From positions 1 through 57,927 of the forward strand of contig CABZRR010000006.1 in assembly GCA_902528215.1 (NCBI GenBank): DNA of 57,927 nucleotides, written 5' to 3'. The first letter of the stretch is position 1. Every line of letters begins with the position of its first letter. A model generated the notes under the pieces. The model was not told the DNA's origin and did not search any database. It worked only from the letters and a program-made list of their open reading frames with translations. This DNA is from an uncultured SAR86 cluster bacterium (GTDB taxonomy: Bacteria > Pseudomonadota > Gammaproteobacteria > Magnimaribacterales > D2472). A program made the position numbers and the translations under genes. This document shows positions 16,348 through 24,285 of the stretch, in pieces.

Positions 16348-17288
16348 ATGAGTGATAAAAACCTAAAAATTGGCAATGATCATGTTGGAAGACGCATTGA
16401 TAACTTTCTAATAAGTTTTTTTAGGGATTTACCTAAATCAAAGATATATAGCATGCTTAGAAAAGGGGAAATTAGAGTAAATTCTGGCCGAATTAAACCT
16501 TTATATAAATTAAAGATAAATGATGAAATAAGAATACCACCATATTTAATTGATTTAAAAAATAAAGAACCTAATTTAAAGATTCCTCCAGCTAGAATTA
16601 AAGAATTCATAAAATCAATTATTTATCAAAATGATGACTATATTTTAGTCAACAAAGATTCTGAACTAAGTGTTCATTCTGGAACAAAAAATCAATTTGG
16701 TCTTATAGATATTGCTAGAGCTAATTTTCCATTACTAGATATTGACCTTTGTCATCGAATTGATAAATCTACTTCTGGATGTGTTTTGATTGCAAAAAAT
16801 AAATTATTTTTAAGACATTTTAATAAACAGCTTATGTCTAATAAAGTAAAGAAAAAATATGAAGCTATCTTATTTGGCGTTCTCGATAAAGATGTAAAGG
16901 TAAAATCAAAAATTGATATATCGACAAAAGAGCATAACCATAAAGTTACCGAATCAAATTATGGTAAAGAAGCAATATCAAAGTTTAAAATTTTAAAAAA
17001 ATTTACTTCATTTACTTATGTTGAGATTCACATAAGTACTGCAGAATGCATCAGATTAGAGTTCAAAGCTCAAATCTTAACCACCCAATAGTAAATGATA
17101 AAAAATATGGTTTATTTGATTTAAATAAATTTATATTCTCCAAGACATCAATTGGTCGTCTCGCTTTGCATGCTGCGTCAATTTCCTTTAAAGATATAAA
17201 TAACCAAGTTGTATGCTATGAAGCGCCAAAAAACCATGAATTTGATATACTGCTCAGCGAAGTAAGTGATTTAACTATTAAATCTTGA
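16348..17288 (+). pseudogene. rluC: 23S rRNA pseudouridine synthase, RluC-type, frameshifted
   Basis: Full-length RluC-like gene split by a single frameshift. The first frame (16348-17091) carries an S4 RNA-binding domain, the catalytic D139 in CHRIDKSTSGC, and runs to VEIHIST, after which it becomes nonsense and stops at 17091. The second frame continues as MHQIRVQSSNLNHPIVNDKKYG to 17288. The expected junction is STGRMHQIRV, and the bases ACTGCAGAATGCAT near 17037-17050 would give it if one base were added after ACTG. The repaired protein would have 313 residues, close to E. coli RluC (319). The position beside rne matches E. coli. It could be a sequence error. Confidence 0.85.
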
Positions 17289-17321
17289 TTTAATCTGATA
17301 GGATGCTTTTTTTAAAATATT

Positions 17322-17534
17322 ATGGCAGTACAAAAAAGTAAAAAGACCAGATCAAAACGAGGAATGATTCGTTCTCATGATCATCTTAAAGATCTTACAT
17401 TATCTACTGATCCTGTTTCTGGAGAGAGACATCTTCGCCATCAAATGACCGCAGACGGTTTCTATAAGGGTAGACTTATTAAAGATTTAAGGAAGCCAGT
17501 TAAAGAGGAAGAGGATAACTCAACACAAGACTAA
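17322..17534 (+). CDS. rpmF: 50S ribosomal protein L32
   Basis: A 70-residue ribosomal protein. [20 protein letters not shown] and the [13 protein letters not shown]...ADGFYKGR segment match bacterial L32 of the zinc-free type, with no CxxC. The C-terminus carries an extra acidic tail (EEEDNSTQD) beyond the usual 57 residues. In relatives rpmF is followed by plsX and fabH, but here the fabD start comes 2 bases later, so rpmF heads a fatty-acid synthesis operon. The adjoining DUF177 gene (yceD) seen in E. coli is missing. Confidence 0.95.
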   Translation: MAVQKSKKTRSKRGMIRSHDHLKDLTLSTDPVSGERHLRHQMTADGFYKGRLIKDLRKPVKEEEDNSTQD

Positions 17535-17536
17535 GA

Positions 17537-18475
17537 ATGTCTTTTTCAGCTTTTTTAGCGTTTCCTGGTCAAGGTTCCCAACACCAATCTATGCTCTCTA
17601 GGGGCGGCATTTCAGATCTTGCTCTTTCAAGCGAGTATGTTCATGCATTAGAGTGTTGCAGTGATTTAATATCCCATGATGCTTTTAAATTAATTGAGGA
17701 GGGACCTGAAGAATTAATAAATAGGACTTCTATAACTCAGCCTATATTGATCCTTTGTTCATATCTCCATTTTAACAAGTTAGTTAATACGGTTGATATA
17801 AACCCAACATATATCGCTGGCCACTCTTTAGGTGAATATTCTGCTTTGGTCGCAGGTAATTCAATTTCAATTACTGAAGCTTTAAAATTAGTAAGAAAAA
17901 GAGGAGAGTTGATGGAGTCAGCGCCTAATGGCTCCATGTCAGCAATAATGGGCCTTGATAATAGTGTTATTAGTGAGATTTGCTTAATTGCATCTCATGG
18001 TGATAACTCTCATGTTCAATGTGCAAATTTAAACTCTCCAAATCAAACAGTTATTTCTGGTCATGATGATGCGGTCATAAGAGCTCAAGATCTTTGTATT
18101 GCAAAAGGTGCAAAACGAGCCATTAAACTAAAAGTTAGCATAGCATCTCACAGCAAGCTTATGTTATCTGCAGCAGATGAATTTCAAAAAACTCTTGAAT
18201 GTGTAACATTTAAAATGCCAGACATAAATATTATCCATAATGTATCAGTGAATTCATCAACTTCCTCTAAAGATATTCCATCTTTACTTGTTTCGCAATT
18301 GTACTCACCTGTAAGGTGGGTAGAAACATGTAATTTTGTTTCTAAATTGAATTTACCAATTATTGAATGTGGTCCTGGAAAAGTGTTATCAGGTTTATTT
18401 AAAGGAAATAAGCTTGAAAACTATTTTTCTGTAACTGATAAAGAATTTTATGAGAAAATTAGTAATTATGGATAA
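17537..18475 (+). CDS. fabD: Malonyl-CoA:ACP transacylase
   Basis: A 312-residue acyltransferase that loads malonate onto ACP for fatty acid synthesis. FPGQGSQ is at residues 9-15, the nucleophile S97 lies in GHSLGE, and the oxyanion and catalytic region continues with RGELMESAP. SIASHSKLM contains the catalytic His, and ECGPGKVLSGL closes the domain. Length matches the family. The fabG start lies inside the last codons (8-base overlap), so they are translationally coupled. The neighbours fabG, acpP and fabF make this the core fatty-acid operon. Confidence 0.95.
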   Translation: MSFSAFLAFPGQGSQHQSMLSRGGISDLALSSEYVHALECCSDLISHDAFKLIEEGPEELINRTSITQPILILCSYLHFNKLVNTVDINPTYIAGHSLGEYSALVAGNSISITEALKLVRKRGELMESAPNGSMSAIMGLDNSVISEICLIASHGDNSHVQCANLNSPNQTVISGHDDAVIRAQDLCIAKGAKRAIKLKVSIASHSKLMLSAADEFQKTLECVTFKMPDINIIHNVSVNSSTSSKDIPSLLVSQLYSPVRWVETCNFVSKLNLPIIECGPGKVLSGLFKGNKLENYFSVTDKEFYEKISNYG

Positions 18476-19190
18476 AAAAATAGCCTTTATTACAGGAATT
18501 TCTAGAGGTATCGGATTGGAGATAGCTAAATCCTTCGTGAATGATGATTATTTTGTAATTGGGACATCCAGATCATCATTTAGAATTAATGAAGAATTGA
18601 ACTCTAAAAATTGTATGCATTTATTAATGGATGTTACGGATAGAGAACAAATTTCATCATGTTTCGATGAGCTTAAAAAAATTAATAAGATTCCAAATGT
18701 TTTAATCAATAACGCTGGGATAACAAAGGATCAACTTTTTATGAGAATGAAAGAGGATGACTGGGATGATGTAATTAATTCTAATCTTACGAGTGTGTTT
18801 AATATTACTAAATTATTTATCAAATCAATGGTAAAGGATCGTTATGGAAAAATCATTAATATATCTAGTGTAGCTGGGCTGATGGGTAATCCTGGTCAGG
18901 TTAATTATTCCGCGAGTAAGGCTGGCCTTGGAGGCTTTACAAGAGCTTTAGCAAAAGAGGTTGCTGCAAGAAATATAACAGTTAACTGCATAGCTCCTGG
19001 TTTCATAGAAACCGATATGACTAATCATTTTCAAGATGAAGAATTGGAAAATATCTTAAATCAAATCCCTGCAAATAAAATGGGCAATCCTCAACAAATA
19101 GCTGATTTAGCATTGTTTTTAGCATCTTCAAAGGGAGATTATATTACCGGTCAGACCATTTCTGTTGATGGTGGCCTTTACATGAGCTAA
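18468..19190 (+). CDS. fabG: 3-oxoacyl-ACP reductase
   Basis: A 240-residue SDR that reduces 3-ketoacyl-ACP with NADPH. Starting from the ATG at 18468 the protein begins MDKKIAFITGISRGIG, the usual FabG opening. An upstream ATG at 18450 would add six residues. NNAGITKDQL, YSASKAGLGGFTRALAKE, VNCIAPGFIETDM and ITGQTISVDGG are FabG signatures. The start overlaps the fabD stop by 8 bases. Two other SDRs in the window (535 and 23263) are less FabG-like, and the location between fabD and acpP makes this the true one. Confidence 0.95.
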   Translation: MDKKIAFITGISRGIGLEIAKSFVNDDYFVIGTSRSSFRINEELNSKNCMHLLMDVTDREQISSCFDELKKINKIPNVLINNAGITKDQLFMRMKEDDWDDVINSNLTSVFNITKLFIKSMVKDRYGKIINISSVAGLMGNPGQVNYSASKAGLGGFTRALAKEVAARNITVNCIAPGFIETDMTNHFQDEELENILNQIPANKMGNPQQIADLALFLASSKGDYITGQTISVDGGLYMS

Positions 19191-19252
19191 TGATTTTATT
19201 TGTTTTTGTTAAAATTGTTGTAAAATAGATTTCAATTAATGGAGGATGCCCT

Positions 19253-19483
19253 GTGAGTATCGAAGAAAGAGTGAGAAAAATTGTTTGTGAGCAACTTGGC
19301 GTTGGCGATGATGAGGTGAATAATGATTCTTCATTTGTTGATGACCTTGGAGCTGATTCATTAGACACAGTGGAATTAGTAATGGCTCTTGAGGAAGAGT
19401 TTGAACTTGAAATTGCTGACGAAGAGGCAGAAAAGATTTCAACTGTTCAAGAAGCCGTAAACTACATAAACTCAAACAGCTAA
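19253..19483 (+). CDS. acpP: Acyl carrier protein
   Basis: A 76-residue acidic carrier protein. The phosphopantetheine site is S36 in the motif GADSLDTVE. The start is GTG at 19253, preceded by a strong Shine-Dalgarno GGAGGA at 19241-19246 with 6-base spacing, which fits high expression. It carries growing acyl chains for the fatty-acid synthase enzymes encoded on both sides. The sequence is highly conserved with other gammaproteobacterial AcpP. Confidence 0.96.
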   Translation: MSIEERVRKIVCEQLGVGDDEVNNDSSFVDDLGADSLDTVELVMALEEEFELEIADEEAEKISTVQEAVNYINSNS

Positions 19484-19495
19484 AATTTTTTTTTC

Positions 19496-20728
19496 ATGAA
19501 ACAACTACACAGAAGAGTTGTAGTTACAGGTTTGGGTATATTATCACCAATTGGTAATACTTTGGCTGAAGCCTGGGATTCTTGTATAAATGGAGTATCA
19601 GGTATCTCAAGAATAGAGATAGATCTAAAAAATAATCCAGTTAAAGTTGGCGGTCGTTTAAAAAACTTTAATCCTGAAGATTTTCTTGATTCTAAAGAGA
19701 TTAGAAGAATTGATCCCTTCATTCAATACGGAATAATTGCTGCCAATCAATCTATAAACCACTCAGGAATTCTTGATTCCAAGATAGACTTGTCAAAGGT
19801 TGGTATTAATTTTGGTGCCGGTATTGGTGGTATAGATACAATAGAAAAAAATAAATCTTTATTGGAAGAAAGAGGTTATAAAAAAGTTTCTCCTTTTTTT
19901 GTGCCAGGATCAATTGTTAATATGATTTCTGGTTTAATTTCTATAAAGCATGGTTTTATGGGCCCAAACACTTCGGTTGTTACAGCATGCTCAACTGGCA
20001 ATCACTGTATTGGAACTGCTGCAAGATCTATTGCTTACGGCGAAGCTGATGTAATGATTGCTGGAGGTGCTGAAATGGCTTCAACACCCTTATCAATAGC
20101 AGGATTTACCGCGGCTAGAGCACTTTCTATGAATTCCGATCCTGAAACTGCAAGTAGGCCATGGCATAAAGATAGAGATGGATTCGTGTTATCTGATGGA
20201 GCTGGTTCATTGGTACTTGAAGATTTTGATCATGCTAAAGCAAGAGATGCAAAAATATATGCAGAGGTTATAGGATTTGGAACTAGTTCTGATGCTCATC
20301 ATGTGACAGCTCCCCCTGAAGATGGAAGAGGAGCGGTTCTGTCAATGACTAATGCATTAAATGATGCTGAGATTCATCCATCTGAAATTGATTATGTAAA
20401 TGCACATGGGACATCTACACCTTTGGGTGACATTGCTGAAACAACTGCTCTTAAAAAAGTATTTGGCGATTACGTTCCACAAATTAGTTCAACTAAGTCA
20501 ATGACCGGACATACTCTTGGTGCAGCGGGCGCAATAGAATCAATATTCTGTATTCAAGCCATAAATCACGGAATTATTCCTCCGACAATCAATTTAGATA
20601 AACCAGATCCATTGTGCGATTTAAATTATACTCCCTTGGTATCTGTTGAAAAAAACGTTAGAGTTGCTATGAATAACTCATTTGGATTCGGAGGAACTAA
20701 CTCTACACTTGTCTTCAAACAAATCTAA
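19496..20728 (+). CDS. fabF: 3-oxoacyl-ACP synthase II
   Basis: A 410-residue condensing enzyme (KAS II) that elongates acyl-ACP with malonyl-ACP. RRVVVTGLGILSPIGNT opens it. The catalytic triad is C165 (TACSTGNH) and the two histidines in HGTSTPLGD and GHTLGAAGA, in the C-H-H order. MNNSFGFGGTN is the C-terminal signature. It follows acpP by 12 bases. No fabH (KAS III) is found in the cluster, so initiation must use another locus or route. The mltG start overlaps the 3' end. Confidence 0.95.
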   Translation: MKQLHRRVVVTGLGILSPIGNTLAEAWDSCINGVSGISRIEIDLKNNPVKVGGRLKNFNPEDFLDSKEIRRIDPFIQYGIIAANQSINHSGILDSKIDLSKVGINFGAGIGGIDTIEKNKSLLEERGYKKVSPFFVPGSIVNMISGLISIKHGFMGPNTSVVTACSTGNHCIGTAARSIAYGEADVMIAGGAEMASTPLSIAGFTAARALSMNSDPETASRPWHKDRDGFVLSDGAGSLVLEDFDHAKARDAKIYAEVIGFGTSSDAHHVTAPPEDGRGAVLSMTNALNDAEIHPSEIDYVNAHGTSTPLGDIAETTALKKVFGDYVPQISSTKSMTGHTLGAAGAIESIFCIQAINHGIIPPTINLDKPDPLCDLNYTPLVSVEKNVRVAMNNSFGFGGTNSTLVFKQI

Positions 20729-21674
20729 TTTTTTTATATTTACAATTACTATATTAACCTTAGTAATAAGCTTGCTTGGAACCTCTGAATCATATTCTCA
20801 ACTGAGAGTTGATGATAGATTAGAGTTTTACAATGTAATTAAAGGCGATTCATTCAATTCAATTTTTAATGACTTTGACTTGCACCCAATCCAAAAATTT
20901 TTTTTGAAAATCTACTTAAAAAAAAATAAACTTCAAGTAGCTCAAGCTGGACATTATTATCTTAAAAATAAATCTTGGAAAGAATTTCTGAATTCGGTAT
21001 CTAACGGAGATGTTGTCATTTTTAAATTGGAAATACCCTCAGGAAAAAATCTGTATGAAGTTAAAAAAATTATCTCTGAATCAAATTTTAAAAATGATTG
21101 TGATAACTTTGATTGCTTAGATAATCAGTTTAATTTTGTAGAAGGTACATTAAAACCAGACACTTATTTCTACAAGCACTCATCATCATTAGCTAGTATT
21201 TTACAAAAATCGCAAACTGAGTTTTTTCAATTAGCTACAAATCTATGGATTAACAAGAATCCACAATCACCAATTAGAAATTTATCTGATGCAATAATAC
21301 TTGCTTCAATTGTTGAAAAGGAAGCTGGTAATGAAGATGAGAAGCCAATTATTGCTGGAGTATTTTTACACAGAATATCCGTTGGTATGAAGTTGCAGGC
21401 AGATCCAACAATAATTTATGGATTATTGCCAAATTTTAATGGTGATATCACAAAAGCAAATTTAATAGATAAAAACAATCCATACAACACATATCAAATA
21501 CCTGGCTTACCTCCAACTCCAATATCTACAGTTAGCAAATCTTCATTAGAGGCAGTAATATTGGGTGTGAAAAATGATTATTTATACTTTGTCGCTAAAG
21601 GAGATGGAACTCATAAATTTTCTAAGACTTATCAAGAGCATCTTGATGCAGTTGAGAGATATCAGCTTAATTAA
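20709..21674 (+). CDS. mltG: Endolytic murein transglycosylase MltG
   Basis: A 321-residue inner-membrane lytic transglycosylase that cleaves nascent peptidoglycan and limits glycan length. One N-terminal transmembrane helix (NFFIFTITILTLVISLLG) is followed by a YceG domain with IVEKEAGNEDEKPIIAGVF, containing the catalytic Glu, and MKLQADPTIIYGL. I chose TTG at 20709, preceded by GGAGGA at 20690 (spacing 13, rather long). An in-frame TTG at 20682 would add nine residues. No ATG precedes the membrane helix. In relatives pabC sits between fabF and mltG, but here it is absent. Confidence 0.9.
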   Translation: MSSNKSNFFIFTITILTLVISLLGTSESYSQLRVDDRLEFYNVIKGDSFNSIFNDFDLHPIQKFFLKIYLKKNKLQVAQAGHYYLKNKSWKEFLNSVSNGDVVIFKLEIPSGKNLYEVKKIISESNFKNDCDNFDCLDNQFNFVEGTLKPDTYFYKHSSSLASILQKSQTEFFQLATNLWINKNPQSPIRNLSDAIILASIVEKEAGNEDEKPIIAGVFLHRISVGMKLQADPTIIYGLLPNFNGDITKANLIDKNNPYNTYQIPGLPPTPISTVSKSSLEAVILGVKNDYLYFVAKGDGTHKFSKTYQEHLDAVERYQLN

Positions 21675-21677
21675 ATT

Positions 21678-22277
21678 ATGAAATTAATATCGTTTGAAGG
21701 AATTGAGGGTGTTGGTAAATCTACGCAAATTAATTTAATTCAAGAGTGGTTAAAAACAAAAGGTCTAAGTACAAAACTAATTCGAGAGCCAGGTTCAACT
21801 GAGTTTGGAGAAAAAATAAGAGAGCTACTATTATCAAATGATTCTGATATTTCAGCCCATAGTGAATTATTATTAATGTTTGCTGCTAGAGCAGAGATGG
21901 TCAATGAGCATTTGTTAAATTCAAAAGAAGACATTCTCCTTTGTGACAGATACTATCATGCATCAATTGCTTATCAAGGCTATGGAAGAAGGCTTTCCCT
22001 TGACCTAATTGAGAATTTAATTCAGAAGATAAATTGCCCAATTCCAGACTTAACAATAATATATGATCTTGATGTAAGACTTGGCTTTAAACGAAAAGCT
22101 AATGATGATATCGATAGAATTGAATCTGCTGGAGTAAATTTCTTTGAAGATGTAAGAAAAGGTTATCAGCAAATAGCTAAGGACAGGGAGGAGGTTGTAT
22201 TATTAGATGCATCAGAGTCCATAGAGGTACTGAATCAGCAAACTAAAGAATTGATAAAACCTCTAATTTTAAAATGA
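21678..22277 (+). CDS. tmk: Thymidylate kinase
   Basis: A 199-residue P-loop nucleoside monophosphate kinase that phosphorylates dTMP. The P-loop is EGIEGVGKST at residues 6-15, LIREPGST follows, and DRYYHASIAYQGYGR is the DRY/DRH dTMP-binding segment. DLDVRLGFKRK in the lid region carries the Arg residues of bacterial enzymes. It lies 3 bases after mltG, and the holB start overlaps its end by 4 bases, as in E. coli where tmk and holB are adjacent. Confidence 0.95.
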   Translation: MKLISFEGIEGVGKSTQINLIQEWLKTKGLSTKLIREPGSTEFGEKIRELLLSNDSDISAHSELLLMFAARAEMVNEHLLNSKEDILLCDRYYHASIAYQGYGRRLSLDLIENLIQKINCPIPDLTIIYDLDVRLGFKRKANDDIDRIESAGVNFFEDVRKGYQQIAKDREEVVLLDASESIEVLNQQTKELIKPLILK

Positions 22278-23266
22278 ATTTAAATAAATTTCCTTGGTTA
22301 ACTGAAGTAGTAACTGCATATAAAAATTTTAATTTTCCTACATCTATAATTATCGAAGGTGAATCGGGCCTTGCTAAAAACCACCTTGCTAATTTTTTTG
22401 CACAAAAATTATTATGCTCTGATGATTTGGCACCTTGTGGTGTATGTAATTCATGTAACTATTTTTTAGCTGGAACACATCCAGATTTTTGCTTTCTCTC
22501 AGCTGACTCATGCTCAAGCATATTGCATTCTTATTCAAAAGCTAATAAAGACTCAATGAATTCAAAAAAAATTGAAGGCGTCAGAGCTTTAAATGAATTC
22601 GTTGCTATGACCCGCTCTGTTTCAAATCACAGAGTGGCAATAATTTTTGATGCTCATAATATGAATATTAATTCTCAAAATGCACTTCTAAAAACTTTAG
22701 AGGAATTGTCCGAGAACAAGCATATATTTTTAGTTTCAAATAAACGTAAATATTTCTTACCAACTATATATAGCCGCTCAAATATTATTACAATAAACAA
22801 TCCCAAATCAGACATTCTTGATCAATGGATAGCAGACAAAGGATATATTGATTATTCAACTATAGATTTCGCTCCAGACTCAACACCGTTAGAAATTGAG
22901 AGACTTATTAATAATGACATGGTTGGACAATATAGAGAAATTTCTCAAAATTTAAATTCTTATTGTTTAGGTGAAATAACTACTCCTGATTTAATAAAAT
23001 TTTACAAAGAAATTAATATCACTTTTGATGAAAAAATTAATTCTATTATTTTATTCCTAAAGACTTGTTTAGGAATTGAAAAAGATTTTTATAAAGCTCA
23101 TCCTGCTATTACAGCCTTGGATAAAAAAAAACTGGATCCAATGTTACTAACAGATTTAATTGAGCAGTTGGTCGAATATAAATATCAACTTATAAAAGTT
23201 CCGTCCCTCAATGAACAGATTGGGCTAAATAACTTTTTTCAAAAAATAAAGAGTTTATTTGCTTAA
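22274..23266 (+). CDS. holB: DNA polymerase III subunit delta prime
   Basis: A 330-residue clamp-loader subunit of the AAA+ fold. The zinc module is C48, C55, C58 and C61, followed by the AGTHPDF segment. The P-loop is degenerate (GESGLAKNH), as expected for delta prime, which does not hydrolyse ATP. RVAIIFDAHNMNINSQNALLKTLEE is the diagnostic region (Walker B and sensor area, given as a pattern near residues 115-140). It acts with delta, tau/gamma and beta in replisome loading. It overlaps tmk upstream by 4 bases and the convergent SDR by 4 bases. Confidence 0.93.
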   Translation: MNLNKFPWLTEVVTAYKNFNFPTSIIIEGESGLAKNHLANFFAQKLLCSDDLAPCGVCNSCNYFLAGTHPDFCFLSADSCSSILHSYSKANKDSMNSKKIEGVRALNEFVAMTRSVSNHRVAIIFDAHNMNINSQNALLKTLEELSENKHIFLVSNKRKYFLPTIYSRSNIITINNPKSDILDQWIADKGYIDYSTIDFAPDSTPLEIERLINNDMVGQYREISQNLNSYCLGEITTPDLIKFYKEINITFDEKINSIILFLKTCLGIEKDFYKAHPAITALDKKKLDPMLLTDLIEQLVEYKYQLIKVPSLNEQIGLNNFFQKIKSLFA

Positions 23267-24027
23267 GCAGTAGCACCGCCATCGACTACAATTGTTTGGC
23301 CATTAATATATTTCCCAGCATCAGAGGCAAGCATAATTGCTGCTCCCGCTACTTCGTCAGGTTCTCCAATCCTTCTCATGGGGTGAGTGCTTGTATAGTG
23401 ATCATGAAGAGTTGGATTTTCCCAGAGCCCCTTAGCAAAGTCTGTTCGTATTAAACCAGGTGCGATGCTATTCGCTCTTATATTATGTTGACCATATTCA
23501 ACAGCAATGTTTTTAACCATCTGAATATCTGCTGCTTTGCTAATATTATAGGTTCCAATGAGGTTACTACCACGAGTTCCACCAATGCTTGAAATAATGA
23601 TGATGACTCCATCTTTTCGTTCGATCATTTGTGGAGTAACTAAATTTGCTAATATGTGGTTTGCCTTAATGTTATTGTTGAGAACTTTATCAAACGCATC
23701 AGATGGTATGTCAGCCATTGAACCCATAAAAGGATTCGTCGCAGCATTACAAATCAAAACATCTATTTTGCCTAAAAGTTTATTTGATTGACTTACAAGA
23801 TTTTCAAGATCTGACTCAATAGCGATATTTCCAACAATTGGAAATGCTAACTCTGATCCTAAATGATCATTTATTTCCCTTGCTGTGGCTTTGCAAGCAT
23901 CAATTTTTCTGCTAGATATAATTACTTTTGCTCCATGTATTGCTGCATGAAATGCAATTGATTTACCAATTCCCCTAGATGATCCCGTAATTAAAAATGA
24001 TTTATTTTTTAAATTAAATAATGACAT
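23263..24027 (-). CDS. SDR family oxidoreductase
   Basis: A 254-residue classical SDR. TGSSRGIGKSIA is the NAD(P) site near residues 14-25, CNAATNP near residues 93-99 replaces the usual NNAG (seen in DHRS4-like SDRs), and the catalytic Tyr-Lys pair lies in TYNISKAADI. INGQTIVVDGG closes the protein. It is likely an NADP-dependent dehydrogenase for an unknown carbonyl or hydroxyl compound. It is divergent from a glutaredoxin gene only 18 bases away, so at least one promoter must lie inside the neighbour's coding region. Substrate not assigned. Confidence 0.88.
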   Translation of the reverse strand: MSLFNLKNKSFLITGSSRGIGKSIAFHAAIHGAKVIISSRKIDACKATAREINDHLGSELAFPIVGNIAIESDLENLVSQSNKLLGKIDVLICNAATNPFMGSMADIPSDAFDKVLNNNIKANHILANLVTPQMIERKDGVIIIISSIGGTRGSNLIGTYNISKAADIQMVKNIAVEYGQHNIRANSIAPGLIRTDFAKGLWENPTLHDHYTSTHPMRRIGEPDEVAGAAIMLASDAGKYINGQTIVVDGGATA

Positions 24028-24045
24028 TTGGCTTATAATCCCATG

Positions 24046-24276
24046 ATGTTAAAAAACGTAGAAATATATTCTAAATCAAATTGTGTCTTTTGTGATAAAG
24101 CAAAAAATTACTTCACACAAAACAACATTACTTATGAAGAATTTAATGTAGAAATTCCTGAAGTTTTTGATGCTCTAATGAAAAGAAACCCTAATGCTAG
24201 GACAATGCCACAAATATTTATCGATAATACACTTATTGGTGGATACACAGATTTAATTGAATGGTTAGAAAAATAA
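24046..24276 (+). CDS. grxC: Dithiol glutaredoxin, GrxC type
   Basis: A 76-residue glutaredoxin counting from the second of two adjacent ATGs (24043 and 24046). The active site is CVFC, preceded by IYSKSN, and the glutathione-binding TMPQIFIDNTLIGGYTDLIE segment occupies residues 54-73. It reduces disulfides and protein-glutathione mixed disulfides in the cytoplasm. It stands just 9 bases before the symporter gene at 24286 and may be cotranscribed with it. It is smaller than E. coli GrxC (83). It is distinct from the monothiol glutaredoxin at 2987. Confidence 0.9.
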   Translation: MLKNVEIYSKSNCVFCDKAKNYFTQNNITYEEFNVEIPEVFDALMKRNPNARTMPQIFIDNTLIGGYTDLIEWLEK

Positions 24277-24285
24277 GGAATTTAC

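Noticed and set aside
19236-19475. Open frame antisense to acpP
   Set aside because: Gln/Leu-rich translation with no conserved motifs; it is the shadow of a highly conserved acidic gene.
22274-22400. holB P-loop taken as a broken ATPase
   Set aside because: Delta prime subunits normally lack a functional P-loop, so this is expected.
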